DNA of 64,000 bases from NCBI RefSeq assembly GCF_025118155.1, contig NW_026251388.1, positions 558,001-622,000 of the forward strand, given 5' to 3'. Each line of letters opens with the position of its first letter. Positions within the stretch are counted from its first letter, which is position 1. The position numbers and the translations under genes are program-made. Of the stretch, positions 37,616 to 49,965 are shown in pieces. This DNA comes from Cokeromyces recurvatus. Lineage: Eukaryota > Mucoromycota > Mucoromycetes > Mucorales > Mucoraceae. Under the pieces are notes generated by a model. That model had not been told where the DNA came from. It did not search any database and was given only the letters and a program-made list of their open reading frames with translations.

Positions 37616-38368
37616 TAGTCCTGTTAATATCCTCTTTGAGATATTCGATCTATATTTATGAAATATACTATTCATGTGCATAATAAAGACAGAACTTACA
37701 TATTATAAACGTAATTTGAATAAAACTGTTAGTAAAGATACACTTATATATGTAATGTATTAAGTAACATTAAGCATTTTGTTTAGGAAGTTATTTGAAG
37801 TCTATAAGGATTACATTACATCGTGTAAATAGACATGATGACTGATAAATATAAATGTACACTAATCATAAAGGCTTTCTCCATAATTTATTTGTATGTC
37901 TCCCCTGCAAGCCAAAAAAGATAATTTCAGTAAATTAAATAAATATACAGAATATATAAAGTTATTTTAAGGTGTATGTAATAGGACAGCCATTTTGCTA
38001 TTTTATAACGTTATCAAATGTGTTTAAAAGCATGAATTCTTACATAATAATGAAAACAGGTGTCTACTACTGTCTATTCTGTCATATTTTTTTTTTTGTA
38101 ATAATAGAGGAGGTTCAAATTCTCGAAGAATACGGAAATTAAAAAATCTCCAAAAAACCGGATATTAGGGATTTTTTTTTTCTCGCTTATTATGCGTAGA
38201 CAAGAAAAACTTTGTGTGTGAGATTAATTATGAATCCATAAATACATATATAAAAAAAATAAACTTCTCTTTCCTTCTCTCTTTTCTTTAATTCTATACA
38301 TACATAAAAAAAAAGGGTAAATTTCTGAAGGGGGTTTCTCACTTTCACAAAATAAATAAATAGACAAA
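37616..38368. other. Intergenic region upstream of the aldolase gene
   Basis: No gene seen. The last 200 bp are A/T-run and pyrimidine-rich (for example the CTTCTCTTTCCTTCTCTC stretch near 38264-38282), which looks like the aldolase promoter/5' UTR. Confidence 0.45.
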
Positions 38369-39370
38369 ATGACTTCTCTTGGACGTGGGGTATTTATTCC
38401 TGTACCTACATTTTTTAAGGAAAATGAAGATCTTGATTTAGAAGCCTTTGATCAACATATTAAATATTTGGCCAATTCTGGTATTGCAGGTATTGTCGTG
38501 TTAGGATCAATGGGTGAAGCTGTTCATTTATCAGAACAAGAAAGAATTCAAGTTATCGAGCAATGTTCAGTCTCTGTAAAGAAATATAATCCTAAATTAA
38601 AAATTATTGCCGGTACCTCAGCTCAAAGCGCTAAAGTGACAGTTGAATACGTGGAACAGGCAAAGAAAGTAGGAGCTGAGTTCAGTCTTATTTTACCCCC
38701 TTCATTCTATAAAGGATCTATTGATGATGATGCCCTAGTTCAATTCTATACAACAGTTGCTGATCGTTCGCCTTTACCTATTATCATCTATAATTATCCT
38801 GGTGTATGTCAGGGAATTGATATTCTTATCTCCGTCTTAGTTAAGCTATCAAAGCATAAAAACATCATTGGTATAAAAGGAACAGATGGTAATGTTGGAA
38901 AAATGGCTAATTTGGTTAATAAAACAACTCCTGAAGGTAAGAAATGAGAAAGAGGGGGAGTGATTATGTATTGTTACTTATTTTATTGTTATTTTGTAGA
39001 GGTGACTTTATTGGCAGGATCAGTTGACTTTTTCTTATCCGAATTAATCCTTGGAGCAGTTGGGTTGATTCCAGGTGCAGGTAATGTCTTTCCTTCACTT
39101 TGCGTACAAATTCAAAAATTATACGAAGGAGGAAAAATGCAAGACGCAATTGCTTTACAAAGAAAGCTTGTAGAAGCAGATGATGCTCTTTGCAGGTGGT
39201 ATGGTATTCCAGGAATTAAGAGCTTTATTCATGCAAAATTGGGATATGGACATAATATTTGCCGTAATCCACTCGAAAAAATATCAGAAGCAAAGGCACG
39301 TCAAATTCAAGAAGCTGTAGAAGAAGCTTTTCAGCTTGAACAATCTTTCCATTCATCATTTAAAAACTAA
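38369..39370 (+). CDS. DapA/HOGA-type aldolase (dihydrodipicolinate synthase family)
   Basis: Two exons (38369-38936, 39000-39370) give 312 residues, the usual size. The chain is a TIM barrel: GRGVFIPVPTFFKENEDLDL, GIAGIVVLGSMGEAVHLSEQ, LKIIAGTSAQSAKVTVEYVE, LPIIIYNYPGVCQGIDI (catalytic Tyr region), NIIGIKGTDGNVGKMANL (Schiff-base Lys), then LLAGSVDFFLSELILGAVGL and a helical C-terminus. Members cleave or form 2-keto acids through a Lys Schiff base: HOGA1 acts on 4-hydroxy-2-oxoglutarate, others on deoxy-sugar acids. Fungi do not make lysine by the DAP route, so a HOGA- or keto-deoxy-sugar-acid aldolase role is more likely than DapA. The substrate cannot be decided from sequence. No mitochondrial presequence is evident at this start. 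Confidence 0.88.
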
Positions 39371-39659
39371 GAAATAAATTAATAAACTTAATAATTGATT
39401 ACGTCATCCAGATTTTTTTTTTTTTTTTATTCATTTTACAAAAGAAAATTTTTTTTCCAATTTCTCTTTTGTCCGGACAGTTTTTCTCAGAAAAAAAAAT
39501 TTCTTACTCTTTTATTTTCTTCTCTTTTATCCCTTTTTATTTAAAGATATTCGATATTATTACTATATTACGTCCGGGCTGGAACTGTTCGAATTTTTAT
39601 TTAAAAAAAAAAAAGATACGGACCAGTAATAAAAAAGATAGTACAAATAAATATCAAGT

Positions 39660-40628
39660 ATGGACTCTGGATCTACTCAAGACAGTTATGTGCAATCATC
39701 TGTTCAACAACACAATGATCATCAATCACAACCTCAAGAAGAAGTTGTACAGTCACAGCAACCAATTCAAGAACAACAACCAAAACAGCAGGAGCAACAA
39801 CAACATCATCATCACCATCATCAGCAACAACAAGAGTTGCAACCTCAACAGCCTGAACAACAGCCACAATTTCAAATAGCTCAACTTCAACAACAGGCAC
39901 AATTCCAACAGCCACAGTTTCAACAACAGCCACAGTTCCAGCATCCACAACTTCAACAACACCCACCACCACCACCACCTCCTCCTCAGCAGCAGCAGCA
40001 GCAGCAGCAACAAGATGACTGCAGTATTTTATCACCAACTTTAGCTGATATTTTAAGTGATGACCGTATATTAAGGTTTTATCAATGTGTTAAGGATATT
40101 AAAACGCAAGGTTCACCAAAGCAAACAGCCGCTATGTTTTTCGCTCTTTGTCATGCCCTTGGTGACTCTGTATCTTTCTTAAAGGTACCCAATATGTCCA
40201 AAATTATGTTCCGTCAAGAACAGCAAATTTTTGCTGTTAACGTGGCTGGTACTCAACAAGAGGCAGTACAAATGTTTCAAAATAACCACCAAGAACATCA
40301 TACACCTACTTTACATACAGCTCCTGCTCCAACTAATATGATTGACCCATATAAGGGGATCACTGCAACTACAGGCTTGATGCATGACGTTGATTCTACC
40401 CATACCTCTAATCTTTTTTCTGCTACTGCAGCAGATGGTTCTCCTCAGCATTTACTTCAAGCTGCTTTGGCTTCTGTTACATCACAAGTTGGCCATCACC
40501 AACCACTTCCTCCTCAACCTGTTACTACCTCTAAAAGAAAGAATAATCATGACAATAAAGATACTACAAAAAGAGCGAAAAAGGCTTCTCCTAGAGATAA
40601 AGAATATGCTGTTCGTCGTAAGTATAAA

Positions 40629-40666
<38 letters not shown>

Positions 40667-41726
40667 CTATTAATATCTAATTATTAAACTGAAACATATA
40701 TATATAGGTAATGAAATAATTCAAGACTTGTTAAAAGTATCAGAAGCAGATTTATTACATCAAGCTAATATAGTAGATAGTGAAGTTAAACTCATTATTC
40801 AAGGGCATGAAAGGTCCACGAAATTCGGCATGCTTGCTCCTCTTCATCGTTTTGCTGCATTTGCCAATTTACCTGCTCATTATGACTGTGATTTTGCACC
40901 CAAAAATGCAGGCGTGTATTACAACTACGAGTACTTTCAACTCTATTTGGCTTATCGTGATTTAGAAGCTGAACGCCAGCAACAACAACAAATGGAAGGA
41001 GGTGATCCTCGATCAATCTTGTCACAATGTCGTGCTGATATTGAAAAGGTATTGGTCAGTACAAATTGGGAAGCTATTCGTCGTCGTTTGACGATTGGTG
41101 AACGTATCTGCCAAGTGTGTGGTATAGTTGGACGTGGTTTCTTACTGTTAAGTAAACAGGTCTCTGGACGTAAATTGTTACACAATTTTAACACAGGTGA
41201 ATGGGGTGAATTTATGCGCGAATTTGAAAAGCAAGAGAATCAGCCTTTATTACAAACTCTTCAAACAAAATATAATCCTGAGAGATTTTATGGTCCCCGT
41301 CAAGAATTACTTATTGTTCCCGCTAGTGCAGCTGAAATGTCTCATATGACTGGACTCCCTGATACTGCTGCTACTGCTACTACTGCTACTGCTACTGCTA
41401 CTGCTACTACCACCACCACCACCACCATCAAAACTGATATGATAAATACCACACCAGAACCATCGACATCAACGGTGGCAACTGCCCCCGATAGTACTGT
41501 CTCAGTTGGCTTAACTACTCCTACAATCACGTCGGATAATATAAATGCTACACCAACAGATAATACTGCAAATAATAATAATAATAATATTGTTGCAACT
41601 GTTGAATCGGCCCCCGCTTCTCCAGATCATGTTGCAGCTGTTGCAGCAGCTGTTGCAGCAGCCGTTGGTACACCTGTCACTGACACCGCCACACCTTTAT
41701 CCACTTCTACTGAAACTAAAGAATAA
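39660..41726 (+). CDS. Gln/His-rich nuclear-type protein, function unknown
   Basis: Two exons (39660-40617, 40708-41726) encode about 658 residues. Residues 20-118 are nearly all Gln, His and Pro. A first ordered region follows: CSILSPTLADILSDDRILRF, then YQCVKDIKTQGSPKQTAAMF and FALCHALGDSVSFLKVPNMS. Next comes a bipartite nuclear signal (SKRKNNHDNKDTTKRAKKAS). The second ordered region in exon 2 reads EADLLHQANIVDSEVKLIIQ, GMLAPLHRFAAFANLPAHYD, EAIRRRLTIGERICQVCGIV, GRGFLLLSKQVSGRKLLHNF. The tail is Thr/Ala/Asn-rich with (AT)n and poly-Ala. Gln-rich segment, NLS and low-complexity tail suggest a transcription regulator, but I recognise no DNA-binding domain. The intron is mostly (TA)n (about 40631-40662). 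I prefer this start because the frame is open from it and preceded by an A-rich leader. Confidence 0.7.
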
Positions 41727-42007
41727 TAATAGTATTCTATATACGTTTTATTTCCTTTTTATATATTTATTATATTGTCATGAAAAGAAATATCCAACAA
41801 AAAAAAATGCTTATTTTACACATATTATAATAAAACTCATCTATATTGATTTTTATCACATTGTTAGTCATTTCTTCCATCACAATATCAATTTTTTTTT
41901 TTCGACATTTTTCGTATAAATATAAATACATATATAAAAGCAAAAATGTAAAGGTATTGTATACACGGCAATTTCTAAATACAGTCTTCTTTCTCTTGTT
42001 TATTAAT

Positions 42008-43786
42008 TTAAAGAATACCTTGTCTTTTAAGGTCTTCATAAGTCTTTTTGTTATACACATTTCCTTCTGCATCTTCATATTCTTCAATTGTGTCAGCTCT
42101 AGCTGCTTCATTCATATTTTCCCTCTTTTGTTTTTCATACACTTTGATAAAAAAAAATATACATAGATAAGAAAGAATATCTAATATTATATTACATTGT
42201 TACTTACATGCATATGCATCTTCAATCTTTGTAATTTCATGGAATTGACGAGTGTTTGGAATACCTAAACAACGCATGCCATGCGCATGTCTCCATTCTT
42301 GAAAGTGTTTATCAAAAGCCTTTCTGCCCATATACACATAGTTACCACAAATCTCACATGGATATTCTACTCCCAAACCATGTAATTTATAAAGCCAATA
42401 TGGAATAGGCTTGCCATCCCAACCAAGTGGTAATTTAAGAGGATTATAGATTCTTTCATCGTCTTCATCATCAGATTCTTGGTCGATAATCTCAATTTGT
42501 TCTTGCTCTTGTTCCAACTAATAACAAAGATAAGAAAAAAAAGATATTATATTATTAATTAAAACTTACCGCACGTTCTCTGTCTGTTAATGCTTGTTTT
42601 CTTTCTACATTAGATCGAGTTTCTTCTCTATAATCATTTAATGCTTGAGCATATTTTGAAATCAACCATTCCTTCCAAGCAATAGCTTTTCTTTTATCAT
42701 CTTTTGAGCCAACAACACCATTTGTTTGTTGTTTCTCTTCATCTAATTTCTTTTGTGCTTTGATGTGTTTTTTAGCTGTTAAATGTGCGTCATAGACTGT
42801 TTGTTTTGTAAACTGCTTTTGACAAGCTTGACAAAACAGATTATTATCTTGATTATCCATATCTTCCCAGCCTTTCACTTGTCCTTCGCTCCATGCCTCG
42901 TTAAATTCTTTCAAGGCCTTTTCTTCCAGTTCACCGAGATCATATAAAGGCTTTGCACGATGAAAAAAGCTTTCAAGATAGTCAAAAAGCTCATTTAAGT
43001 AGTGTTTATAATCTTCACTTGATTTGGTTGATTTCGGATAAATTGTTGCAAAGTCATCAAACTCGCTTAAGAACTGAAGATAGTCTAATTTTTTAACTCC
43101 CTTCAAGTTAATATAAAGTATATGAACTGCATTCAAATCAAGGTATCTTCCAAGACTCTCTTCACCAGAAAATAGTTTTTCCAATTCTATATACATACAT
43201 ACATTGACATTTGTAAGTACTTTGGAAATAAAATAATACAACATTTACCTTCAAAATCTTCTTCTTCTTTTCTCTTTACCATATTGGTGAATTCTATTTC
43301 TGGTAGTTCAACGGGTTCATTTGGGTATTTACGATGATGTTCTTTAATAACTTTGAGACGTTCATAAAACTCATTAAAATCTGAAGATCCAGAAAGTGAT
43401 TCCATTTCTGATTGACGAAGACTAATAGAAAAATAATTAAAAAGAAAAAAAAAAAGAAATGAAAAGATCGCGTTCAGTATTTTTACATTTGATGAATGAC
43501 ATTGTATTGATAATTACCCATCTTTATCTTCATAGAGTTCAGCAAGATAGGCACTCTTTTCGGAAATACGAGTTAAAAATTTATTAACAGCATGTTCATT
43601 AAATAATCTTTCACGATGAGTTTTTGCATCTTCCATGTATTGATCAACAATAGCTTGTTCAAGTTGTTCAATGACTTCATGGGCACTTTTTTTTTATTAT
43701 TTTAATAAGTAAAAAAAAACAGTTACTGTTGTATATTACTAATATTATGTTTTTTACCTTCTTTGTTTTTCAAGTATGTTATCCAT
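42008..43786 (-). CDS. SF3A3: Splicing factor 3A subunit 3 (SF3A60/Prp9)
   Basis: U2 snRNP component needed for pre-spliceosome assembly. The first exon is [10 protein letters not shown], then [20 protein letters not shown] and [20 protein letters not shown] (the N-terminal helices). The middle exons give [40 protein letters not shown], and the DUF3449-type region with the C2H2 finger [24 protein letters not shown]. Further on come [20 protein letters not shown], the C-terminal matrin-type finger [20 protein letters not shown] and [20 protein letters not shown], and the end [14 protein letters not shown] ... [11 protein letters not shown]. Order, length (about 500) and motifs match SF3A3 throughout. 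Divergent from NAA35 (201 bp between starts), convergent with the Gln-rich gene. Confidence 0.95.
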
Positions 43787-43987
43787 TGTAATTAGATTTA
43801 TATAAAAAAAAAAAATATTATAAAAAGAAAAAGAAAGAGAAAAAAACGGGAACAGTATTCTACTGTAAGCAACAATTTCTTTAATAAAACTCAGCCACAC
43901 AAGCATGGTTTATAGGCAGTGTAAAGCATTTGTTTTTGTTTTTTTTTCTTCTTTTTGTTTTTAAGAAAAACAAAGGCTCACAAGTTA
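43787..43987. promoter_or_regulatory. Shared intergenic region of SF3A3 and NAA35
   Basis: 201 bp separate the two divergent start codons. AT-rich with a T run toward the NAA35 side; no specific site recognised. A bidirectional promoter is inferred from distance. Confidence 0.5.
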
Positions 43988-46792
43988 ATGCAACAATCAT
44001 TTGATAGTTTACAAGGTAAAAAAAAAAAAAAAAGAAAATAAAAAGAAAATAAAATAAAAAATAGCACTATATATATATATGTATATATATAAAGAAGGGA
44101 TAGTGGTATTTTTTTTTTTTGGAACGATTATATAATATGTAATAGACATCTTCACTCAATTAAATATTAACTTATCTACTGAAGAGGAACAACAGGTACA
44201 ATATCTTTTACCTCAATGGAAAGATATTACTTCATTCTTAGATGAAGCAACAAAAGGTATATTTTATAAAGCATTCAACATTCATCTCTTTTTTTTTTTT
44301 TTTTTTTTCTTACGATTTGTGTTAACATGCATGTAATAGATTTTGACGTTGGGCAATTAGTTCATTTACAGTCATTTACTTTATTTGATGCAATGAGTGC
44401 AATTGAAATTATGGATCCACGCATGGATACAGGCATAGCTGTAGAGCAAACATTTACTCAATTTGACATTCAAAAACGTCTTACAGCTGAACAAGTGTTA
44501 GGGATTATGGATCGATTAGTTACTTGTGAAATGGCCTGGATCTCTGGTCATTCATTAGCACAAACAGTTTATACGTGTATTTATTTTCATCATACTGAAA
44601 CTCTTAATAAGCTTCATATGCCCAAGTTGACATCAAAGGTAGAAGATATTATCTATGGAGTCTTGAGAACATATATTCTTGCCACTGTTAAATGCTGTCA
44701 GTATATTTGGACCGAGATGACACAGGGCAATGTATATGAGGTTAGTTTTGTTATAGAGAGTATTGATTACAAAAACGAGTGGTATTTATTTATTTATCTA
44801 CTTAGGAAGAAGATTTTACAAGCAATTTGTTTGGATTGAACTTTAATGATCAAAATCCAGATGTTATTATTTTTAATGATTTAGATACTTCACTCATGTT
44901 ATTAAAACATGTATTAACTACGGAATTATCAGGTAAAATAAAATTATATGAACATCAATACAAATAGAATAAGTTTTGATTGATCATGGTTGTCTAGATG
45001 AATATAAAAATACTATAAGAGCCATTCTAAATCGTGTAGAAATTTGTAAATCATTCTTGTTATCACTTACATATTTATCAATGCCAGAAGGAAGTCATTT
45101 GATGCAAGCTAAAAATGAATTAAGCAAGATGATTAAATTGTTAGATCAAGTTGATTTATCACTTGGACAAGAATACCCTGAAGCATTCGATCCCAACATT
45201 AATCGTAAATTAACCTCACAAACACCTCCTCGACCCATTGAATTAGCATCCGATGCAGAGTCTTTGAAGGAATATGGATTATTAATAAAAAGATTATTAT
45301 CTATTTGTTCTGTCATTGAATTCCCTTCAGTTACTTCATTAATGGTAAAAAAGAAAAAAAAAATTCAGGTCTTTTTATTTAATAACACATTTATTAGAAT
45401 TATTTTTTAACTTTTGGATCACGTCGACCTTATGCTGATGCATTTTCGAGATCAAAATTAAATGTAAGTTATTTCAAAAAAATGTACAAATTAACTGATA
45501 AATAAAAAAATTAAGGTGGAAAAAAAAACAAATAGACATTATTTTTTCATCAACAACAAATATTCGGTAAAATACCAGTTCCTCAAATGATTTTAGCATC
45601 AATTAAAGAAACTGTTTATCCACCTTCTTGGTGGTTATATCCTCTTAAAAGCTCTGCGATTCCTTTCAATATTAATCCAGCCGAATATATGAATGCACAT
45701 GATATTTTGAAGGCACATTTGGATAGAATTTCAATGGTAAAGATTAGATCAATGTTTTTTATTTATTTCATTTATTTATTTGTTTAGGTATTTGTTGAGC
45801 TGTTTAGAGTCAATTGTCATAATCGATCACGTCAAAGAAGAATATTATGTAAAATAGTAAATGAATGGGAAATCTTACAAGAAGAAGCAGCAGGTGTAGA
45901 TGAAGTATTCCATGCATTACAAAAAGATAAAGATGGAAATCCACTCGATACGCCATATTATTTCTCTTCATGGGCATACAATATTAAACTAATGATGATT
46001 GAAAAGATTTTATTTTTGGGATTTGAATTAGATTTATATGGAGCTCATGAATATATCATGATTTATTGGTAATTCGAAGCTATACTATCTATAATACATA
46101 CATGTATTTAACATTCTTCTTTATAAGGTATATTCAATGTGTTTTAGGCAGTCGAGCCTATTTATTAGATAGGATTTATAATTATCTCGACCAGAGAACG
46201 GCTACAGATACTACTGAATCTCATCATGTCTATCATGGTTTACGTAAAGATCAATTGTTAAATCACAGTCGAAAAAAATTATCAGAAGCCATGTTGAAAA
46301 TTTTCTTGGCAGCTAAATATACGCATCAATTTGATCAAAGAAAACTTGTATTTGATGATGAAAAGACAAGATATTTACAACGCTTCAAGCCCTTTGCAAA
46401 GTTAATGTCACCTCCTCATCCAACTTATGACATGTTTTTAGAAACAATACAAGTGGATAATCTTGATATTCCTAGTCTTTTGAATGTCATCAAAGACGAC
46501 CTTACAGAAACAAAGAAAACGTTAGAGGCTCTGTTAAGTATGAAACAAGAAGAGACAAATACAGAAATGTGTTATGATTACTTTAAAGAAGTAAGTATAA
46601 TCATTTTAAGTCATCACATCTAGAGATATTTAATATGTATATTATTATTAGGAAATCAAGAATATAATTCGTACCATTGTAGCCAATAGCATTGGTTTAA
46701 GCTATATTGTCCCTGACAAGCAAGATCATAAGCCAATGATTGACATAGATTTTAAATATCATCCTTATTTCCCTATCATTAAGAAAATGTAA
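43988..46792 (+). CDS. NAA35: NatC N-terminal acetyltransferase auxiliary subunit (MAK10/NAA35)
   Basis: The auxiliary subunit anchors NatC to ribosomes and shapes the active site of the NAA30 catalytic subunit. I start at ATG 43988 (MQQSFDSLQ), which splices in frame to DIFTQLNINLSTEEEQQVQY. The signature N-terminal block follows: LQSFTLFDAMSAIEIMDPRM then DTGIAVEQTF, the highly conserved MAK10 motif (EIMDPRMDTG). Later exons give LVTCEMAWISGHSLAQTVYT, EDIIYGVLRTYILATVKCCQ, LLKHVLTTELSDEY, PEGSHLMQAKNELSKMIKLL, PSWWLYPLKSSAIPFNINPA, FRVNCHNRSRQRRILCKIVN and EWEILQEEAAGVDEVFHALQ, with an all-helical end ELDLYGAHEYIMIYW ... KYHPYFPIIKKM. About ten exons. The exon around 45350-45560 is A-rich and its boundaries are the least certain part. 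Confidence 0.92.
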
Positions 46793-46980
46793 AATCAAAT
46801 ATATACATATACGCATATAGAACAATAAGCATATAATTATAGAATAAGAGTCTATATATGTATATTATTATTATATAACGACCTTTCTACATCTGGTATG
46901 TAATTCAATAGTGTATTTTTTTTTATTAGACCCAGAAAGAAATTACTCTCTAAATTATAAAAAAAAAAGAAAAAAAAAAG

Positions 46981-47017
<37 letters not shown>

Positions 47018-47064
47018 TGTGTGTACATGTGCAAATTCTTTATATATCTATATACAAAAATGAA
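46793..47064. other. Convergent 3' space with A-rich microsatellite
   Basis: Between the NAA35 and PPR stop codons. Holds an A-rich run with scattered G (about 46961-47012, including 30 uninterrupted A). Confidence 0.6.
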
Positions 47065-49620
47065 TTATATTTGATACATTAACATTTCATTTCTTCTTGC
47101 TTTTCTTTTCCTTCTGTTTCTTCTTCTTCTTGGTTTTTTGTGTGGTATTGTATTTTTCTGTTTTTGACTTTTTTTGTATTTTTGTTCTCTGTATCTTTCT
47201 TTTCGTTCTTTTCGATCTTTTTGTATTATGTTTTTCTCTCTTAGTTTTTCGTTTCTTATTTTCATTTTCAGTTTTTGGTATTGTAATTTCTGATATTCGT
47301 CAATGGCGTCGTCTTTTAATAAACATTCCCTCGCTATTTCACCAATTTTATCAATGTCTTTTCTATCAATGTGGGATCTTAGCATTGACTTCAAGAGGTA
47401 TCTCCAAGTGACAGCATTGGGTTGAATTTGCTGTTCGGACATATGCTGATAAATAATGACAGCAGTTTTAGCATCTTTAAATATGGCACAACCTTGGATG
47501 AGAGCAGTATAGACTTCGACAGTGGGTTTAACGTGATGTTCACACATGTGATCAAAGATAGCGATAGCCTGTTTTAGATCATGTTTAGCAAAACAGGAAA
47601 TGAGGGTGGTATAGGTATAGATATGAGGCTGTGTAAAACCTGTAAGACGACGAAAGATATTCATGGCCTCTGTCGTGGCAGGCACGGAGGAATGAAAGAA
47701 ATCTGCTTGAGAATGAATACCTGCATCCCGCAATATATCAGAACTTAGATGACTTGAGGGGGAACTATATTTGGCCTTCCTCAGGTCTGAATCACGATGC
47801 GCTAGGGCCTTTATGATACTGGTATAAGCACGTTGATTAGGCTCGATCCCTTCTGATTGAAGCGACTTGAAGAGTTGCCAAGCTAAATTTCCTTCATTAT
47901 TCATCACTAGACCTTGAATGACCATCGCCAATGTAATGGAATCCGGTATATACTCTGACCTCAGAGAGGCAAAGACACTGAGTGCGGCAGGTACATCACG
48001 ACATTGAAAGAGAGCATGTGTTAAATAATGTTTCGCTCGTCCCTTTATAACCTGATCTGGTTCCAGTTGGCGATGTAAATCAAAGGCCTCCACCACTTTA
48101 GCTTTATCTCCTTTAGCACCATACCCCCCTACTAAATGATTCACCATGATACTATTGACCCATGATGTATCGTGTTGATACAGTCTATCAAACTCCTCTC
48201 GTGCTTTCTCTACGTCTTGTTTTGTTTTGTACCATATTAAGGCTGTTCTCAGTCTCGTGTCTTGATCTTCAAGCTTGATATCCTTAAAGATCATCTCGGC
48301 CGTCTCTTCAGCTATCTTGAATTGTCGATGTCGGATCGCGTTTACTAACAGGGAAGTCGCAATCGGATTCGATAGCCTTTCATGTCTCCTTCGATATTCC
48401 TTTAATAACCCTTTGGCTCCTACAAAATCCCCTGATATCCCATAGGCCTCCATCATGGCCCCAAACGTAATTTCAGTCGGCTCTATCTTGTACTTTCGCA
48501 TCTCTTTAAATAAATTCTTAGCCACCTCCAGGTTCCCCTGCCGTGCAAACCCGATGATGAGTGAGGTATAGACATAGACGTTGAAATGATGATGATGACG
48601 ACGTTGATGATGATGATGATGATGATCATCATCATGTTTTGATGCTGCGTTGTTGACCTCCTCTACTTGGTTCAAGAACTCAAGAGTGAGTCCCTCAAAC
48701 TGTTTAAAATGGTTCCGTGAGGTCAAGAGGTGGACGACAAGGGTGACTGTGATGTCGTCAAGGGCTGTAGATCGTTCCTTCATGCCTTCGATGATGAAAC
48801 GTGTTATCCTTTTAATCCAAACAGGGTGCTTAACGTAATAACTGTTCTTCAAAGCGGTAGCAAGTGAATGATAATGATTTGTGGTGGGGAAATAATCGGT
48901 GCGGTTCGTTGATTGAGCTGTGGCAGTAATGGCCCGAATCAAATCATACGCTTCCTTCACACGCCCCTGTTGTCCCATCCCATACAAGACCTGTGTGATG
49001 TGGTAGACGGTTGGATAGACCTTCTCCCCCGTCGTCCCTTCCTGTGCATGATGTGTCTTCATGTTTTCAAGGACAGTTAGCATCTCGACTGCAAACGGCT
49101 GTTTACTATGCTTTAATATATCCAACAAATGACCATATTGATGCTCGTTCAAGTACATGTCCACCTTGTGTTCCACCATAGCTTGATAGATACTCCAGGC
49201 CTGCTGAGCATCATATTTGTATGTATTGTAGAGTGCCGTTCGTAAGGTCTTGAATATTTTCTTTTCACCAAGTGTGTCCTTGGCCATTTGAAGATAATTA
49301 AGCAGACCATCTAAATCGATACATTTGCTCATTGTACGTGGATGAAATTGACGACCTAGTTCCACGAGATCACTCTCATTCTTTTCTTCTTCTTCTTCTT
49401 CCCTTTTAGGTGGTTGTGTACTGAGAGGTCTTGTTACGAGATACCATAAAATAGGTCGTAGTCGAGGTCCGTGGCTGGTGAGTGGTAGTCGTTTCGATGA
49501 CACGATAGAGGTTGTCATGAATAATCGTTTATGAAAGCGTTCTAATTCAAAGCAACGTTGTTTTAATAAACATTGAGAAGATTTCGCTCTCCTTGTTGAT
49601 AATGTAAGAGCAGATCGCAT
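47065..49620 (-). CDS. Mitochondrial-type pentatricopeptide repeat protein
   Basis: Intronless, 851 residues. The N-terminus is basic and lacks acidic residues (MRSALTLSTRRAKSSQCLLK), fitting a mitochondrial presequence. An acidic patch is followed by many PPR-type helix pairs, for example YTSLIIGFARQGNLEVAKNL then FKEMRKYKIEPTEITFGAMM, DSITLAMVIQGLVMNNEGNL then AWQLFKSLQSEGIEPNQRAY, and YTTLISCFAKHDLKQAIAIF then DHMCEHHVKPTVEVYTALIQ. PPR arrays bind single-stranded RNA, usually organellar transcripts. A His-rich loop (DDDHHHHHH...) interrupts the array near residue 340. The last 70 residues are extremely basic (KKPRRRRNRRKRKARRNE). The closest named ortholog is uncertain. Base composition is visibly richer in GC than the neighbours. 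Confidence 0.88.
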   Translation of the reverse strand: MRSALTLSTRRAKSSQCLLKQRCFELERFHKRLFMTTSIVSSKRLPLTSHGPRLRPILWYLVTRPLSTQPPKREEEEEEKNESDLVELGRQFHPRTMSKCIDLDGLLNYLQMAKDTLGEKKIFKTLRTALYNTYKYDAQQAWSIYQAMVEHKVDMYLNEHQYGHLLDILKHSKQPFAVEMLTVLENMKTHHAQEGTTGEKVYPTVYHITQVLYGMGQQGRVKEAYDLIRAITATAQSTNRTDYFPTTNHYHSLATALKNSYYVKHPVWIKRITRFIIEGMKERSTALDDITVTLVVHLLTSRNHFKQFEGLTLEFLNQVEEVNNAASKHDDDHHHHHHQRRHHHHFNVYVYTSLIIGFARQGNLEVAKNLFKEMRKYKIEPTEITFGAMMEAYGISGDFVGAKGLLKEYRRRHERLSNPIATSLLVNAIRHRQFKIAEETAEMIFKDIKLEDQDTRLRTALIWYKTKQDVEKAREEFDRLYQHDTSWVNSIMVNHLVGGYGAKGDKAKVVEAFDLHRQLEPDQVIKGRAKHYLTHALFQCRDVPAALSVFASLRSEYIPDSITLAMVIQGLVMNNEGNLAWQLFKSLQSEGIEPNQRAYTSIIKALAHRDSDLRKAKYSSPSSHLSSDILRDAGIHSQADFFHSSVPATTEAMNIFRRLTGFTQPHIYTYTTLISCFAKHDLKQAIAIFDHMCEHHVKPTVEVYTALIQGCAIFKDAKTAVIIYQHMSEQQIQPNAVTWRYLLKSMLRSHIDRKDIDKIGEIARECLLKDDAIDEYQKLQYQKLKMKIRNEKLREKNIIQKDRKERKERYREQKYKKSQKQKNTIPHKKPRRRRNRRKRKARRNEMLMYQI

Positions 49621-49825
49621 GTCTTTAATCTATCTATATTATAATCAAATTCTATACTATAATCAAATTCTATTTTTTTTTTTGAGGATAAGGAAGAGGA
49701 CGAAGATGAAGATGAAGATGAGGACAAGGGATGTGGGATAAGGGGAAAAAAAAGCTGAATTGGTATCTATCCCTACACACACAAACGCACGTACACAATT
49801 TTTTATTTATTATTGTTAAAACAGC

Positions 49826-49863
<38 letters not shown>

Positions 49864-49932
49864 TGACAGATTTTGACCCCCCTCAGGCAAAAAGAAAAAG
49901 GAGGGGTTCATTTGAGTTTTAATTTGACAAGG

Positions 49933-49965
<33 letters not shown>

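Noticed and set aside
38101..38130. GGTTCAAATTCTC, like a tRNA T-arm
   Set aside because: No cloverleaf, acceptor stem or A/B-box spacing can be built around it.
39673..40038. Minus-strand frames rich in Val/Ala and Leu/Trp opposite the Gln-rich gene
   Set aside because: They are antisense shadows of CAA/CAG/CCA repeats, with no start context or domain.
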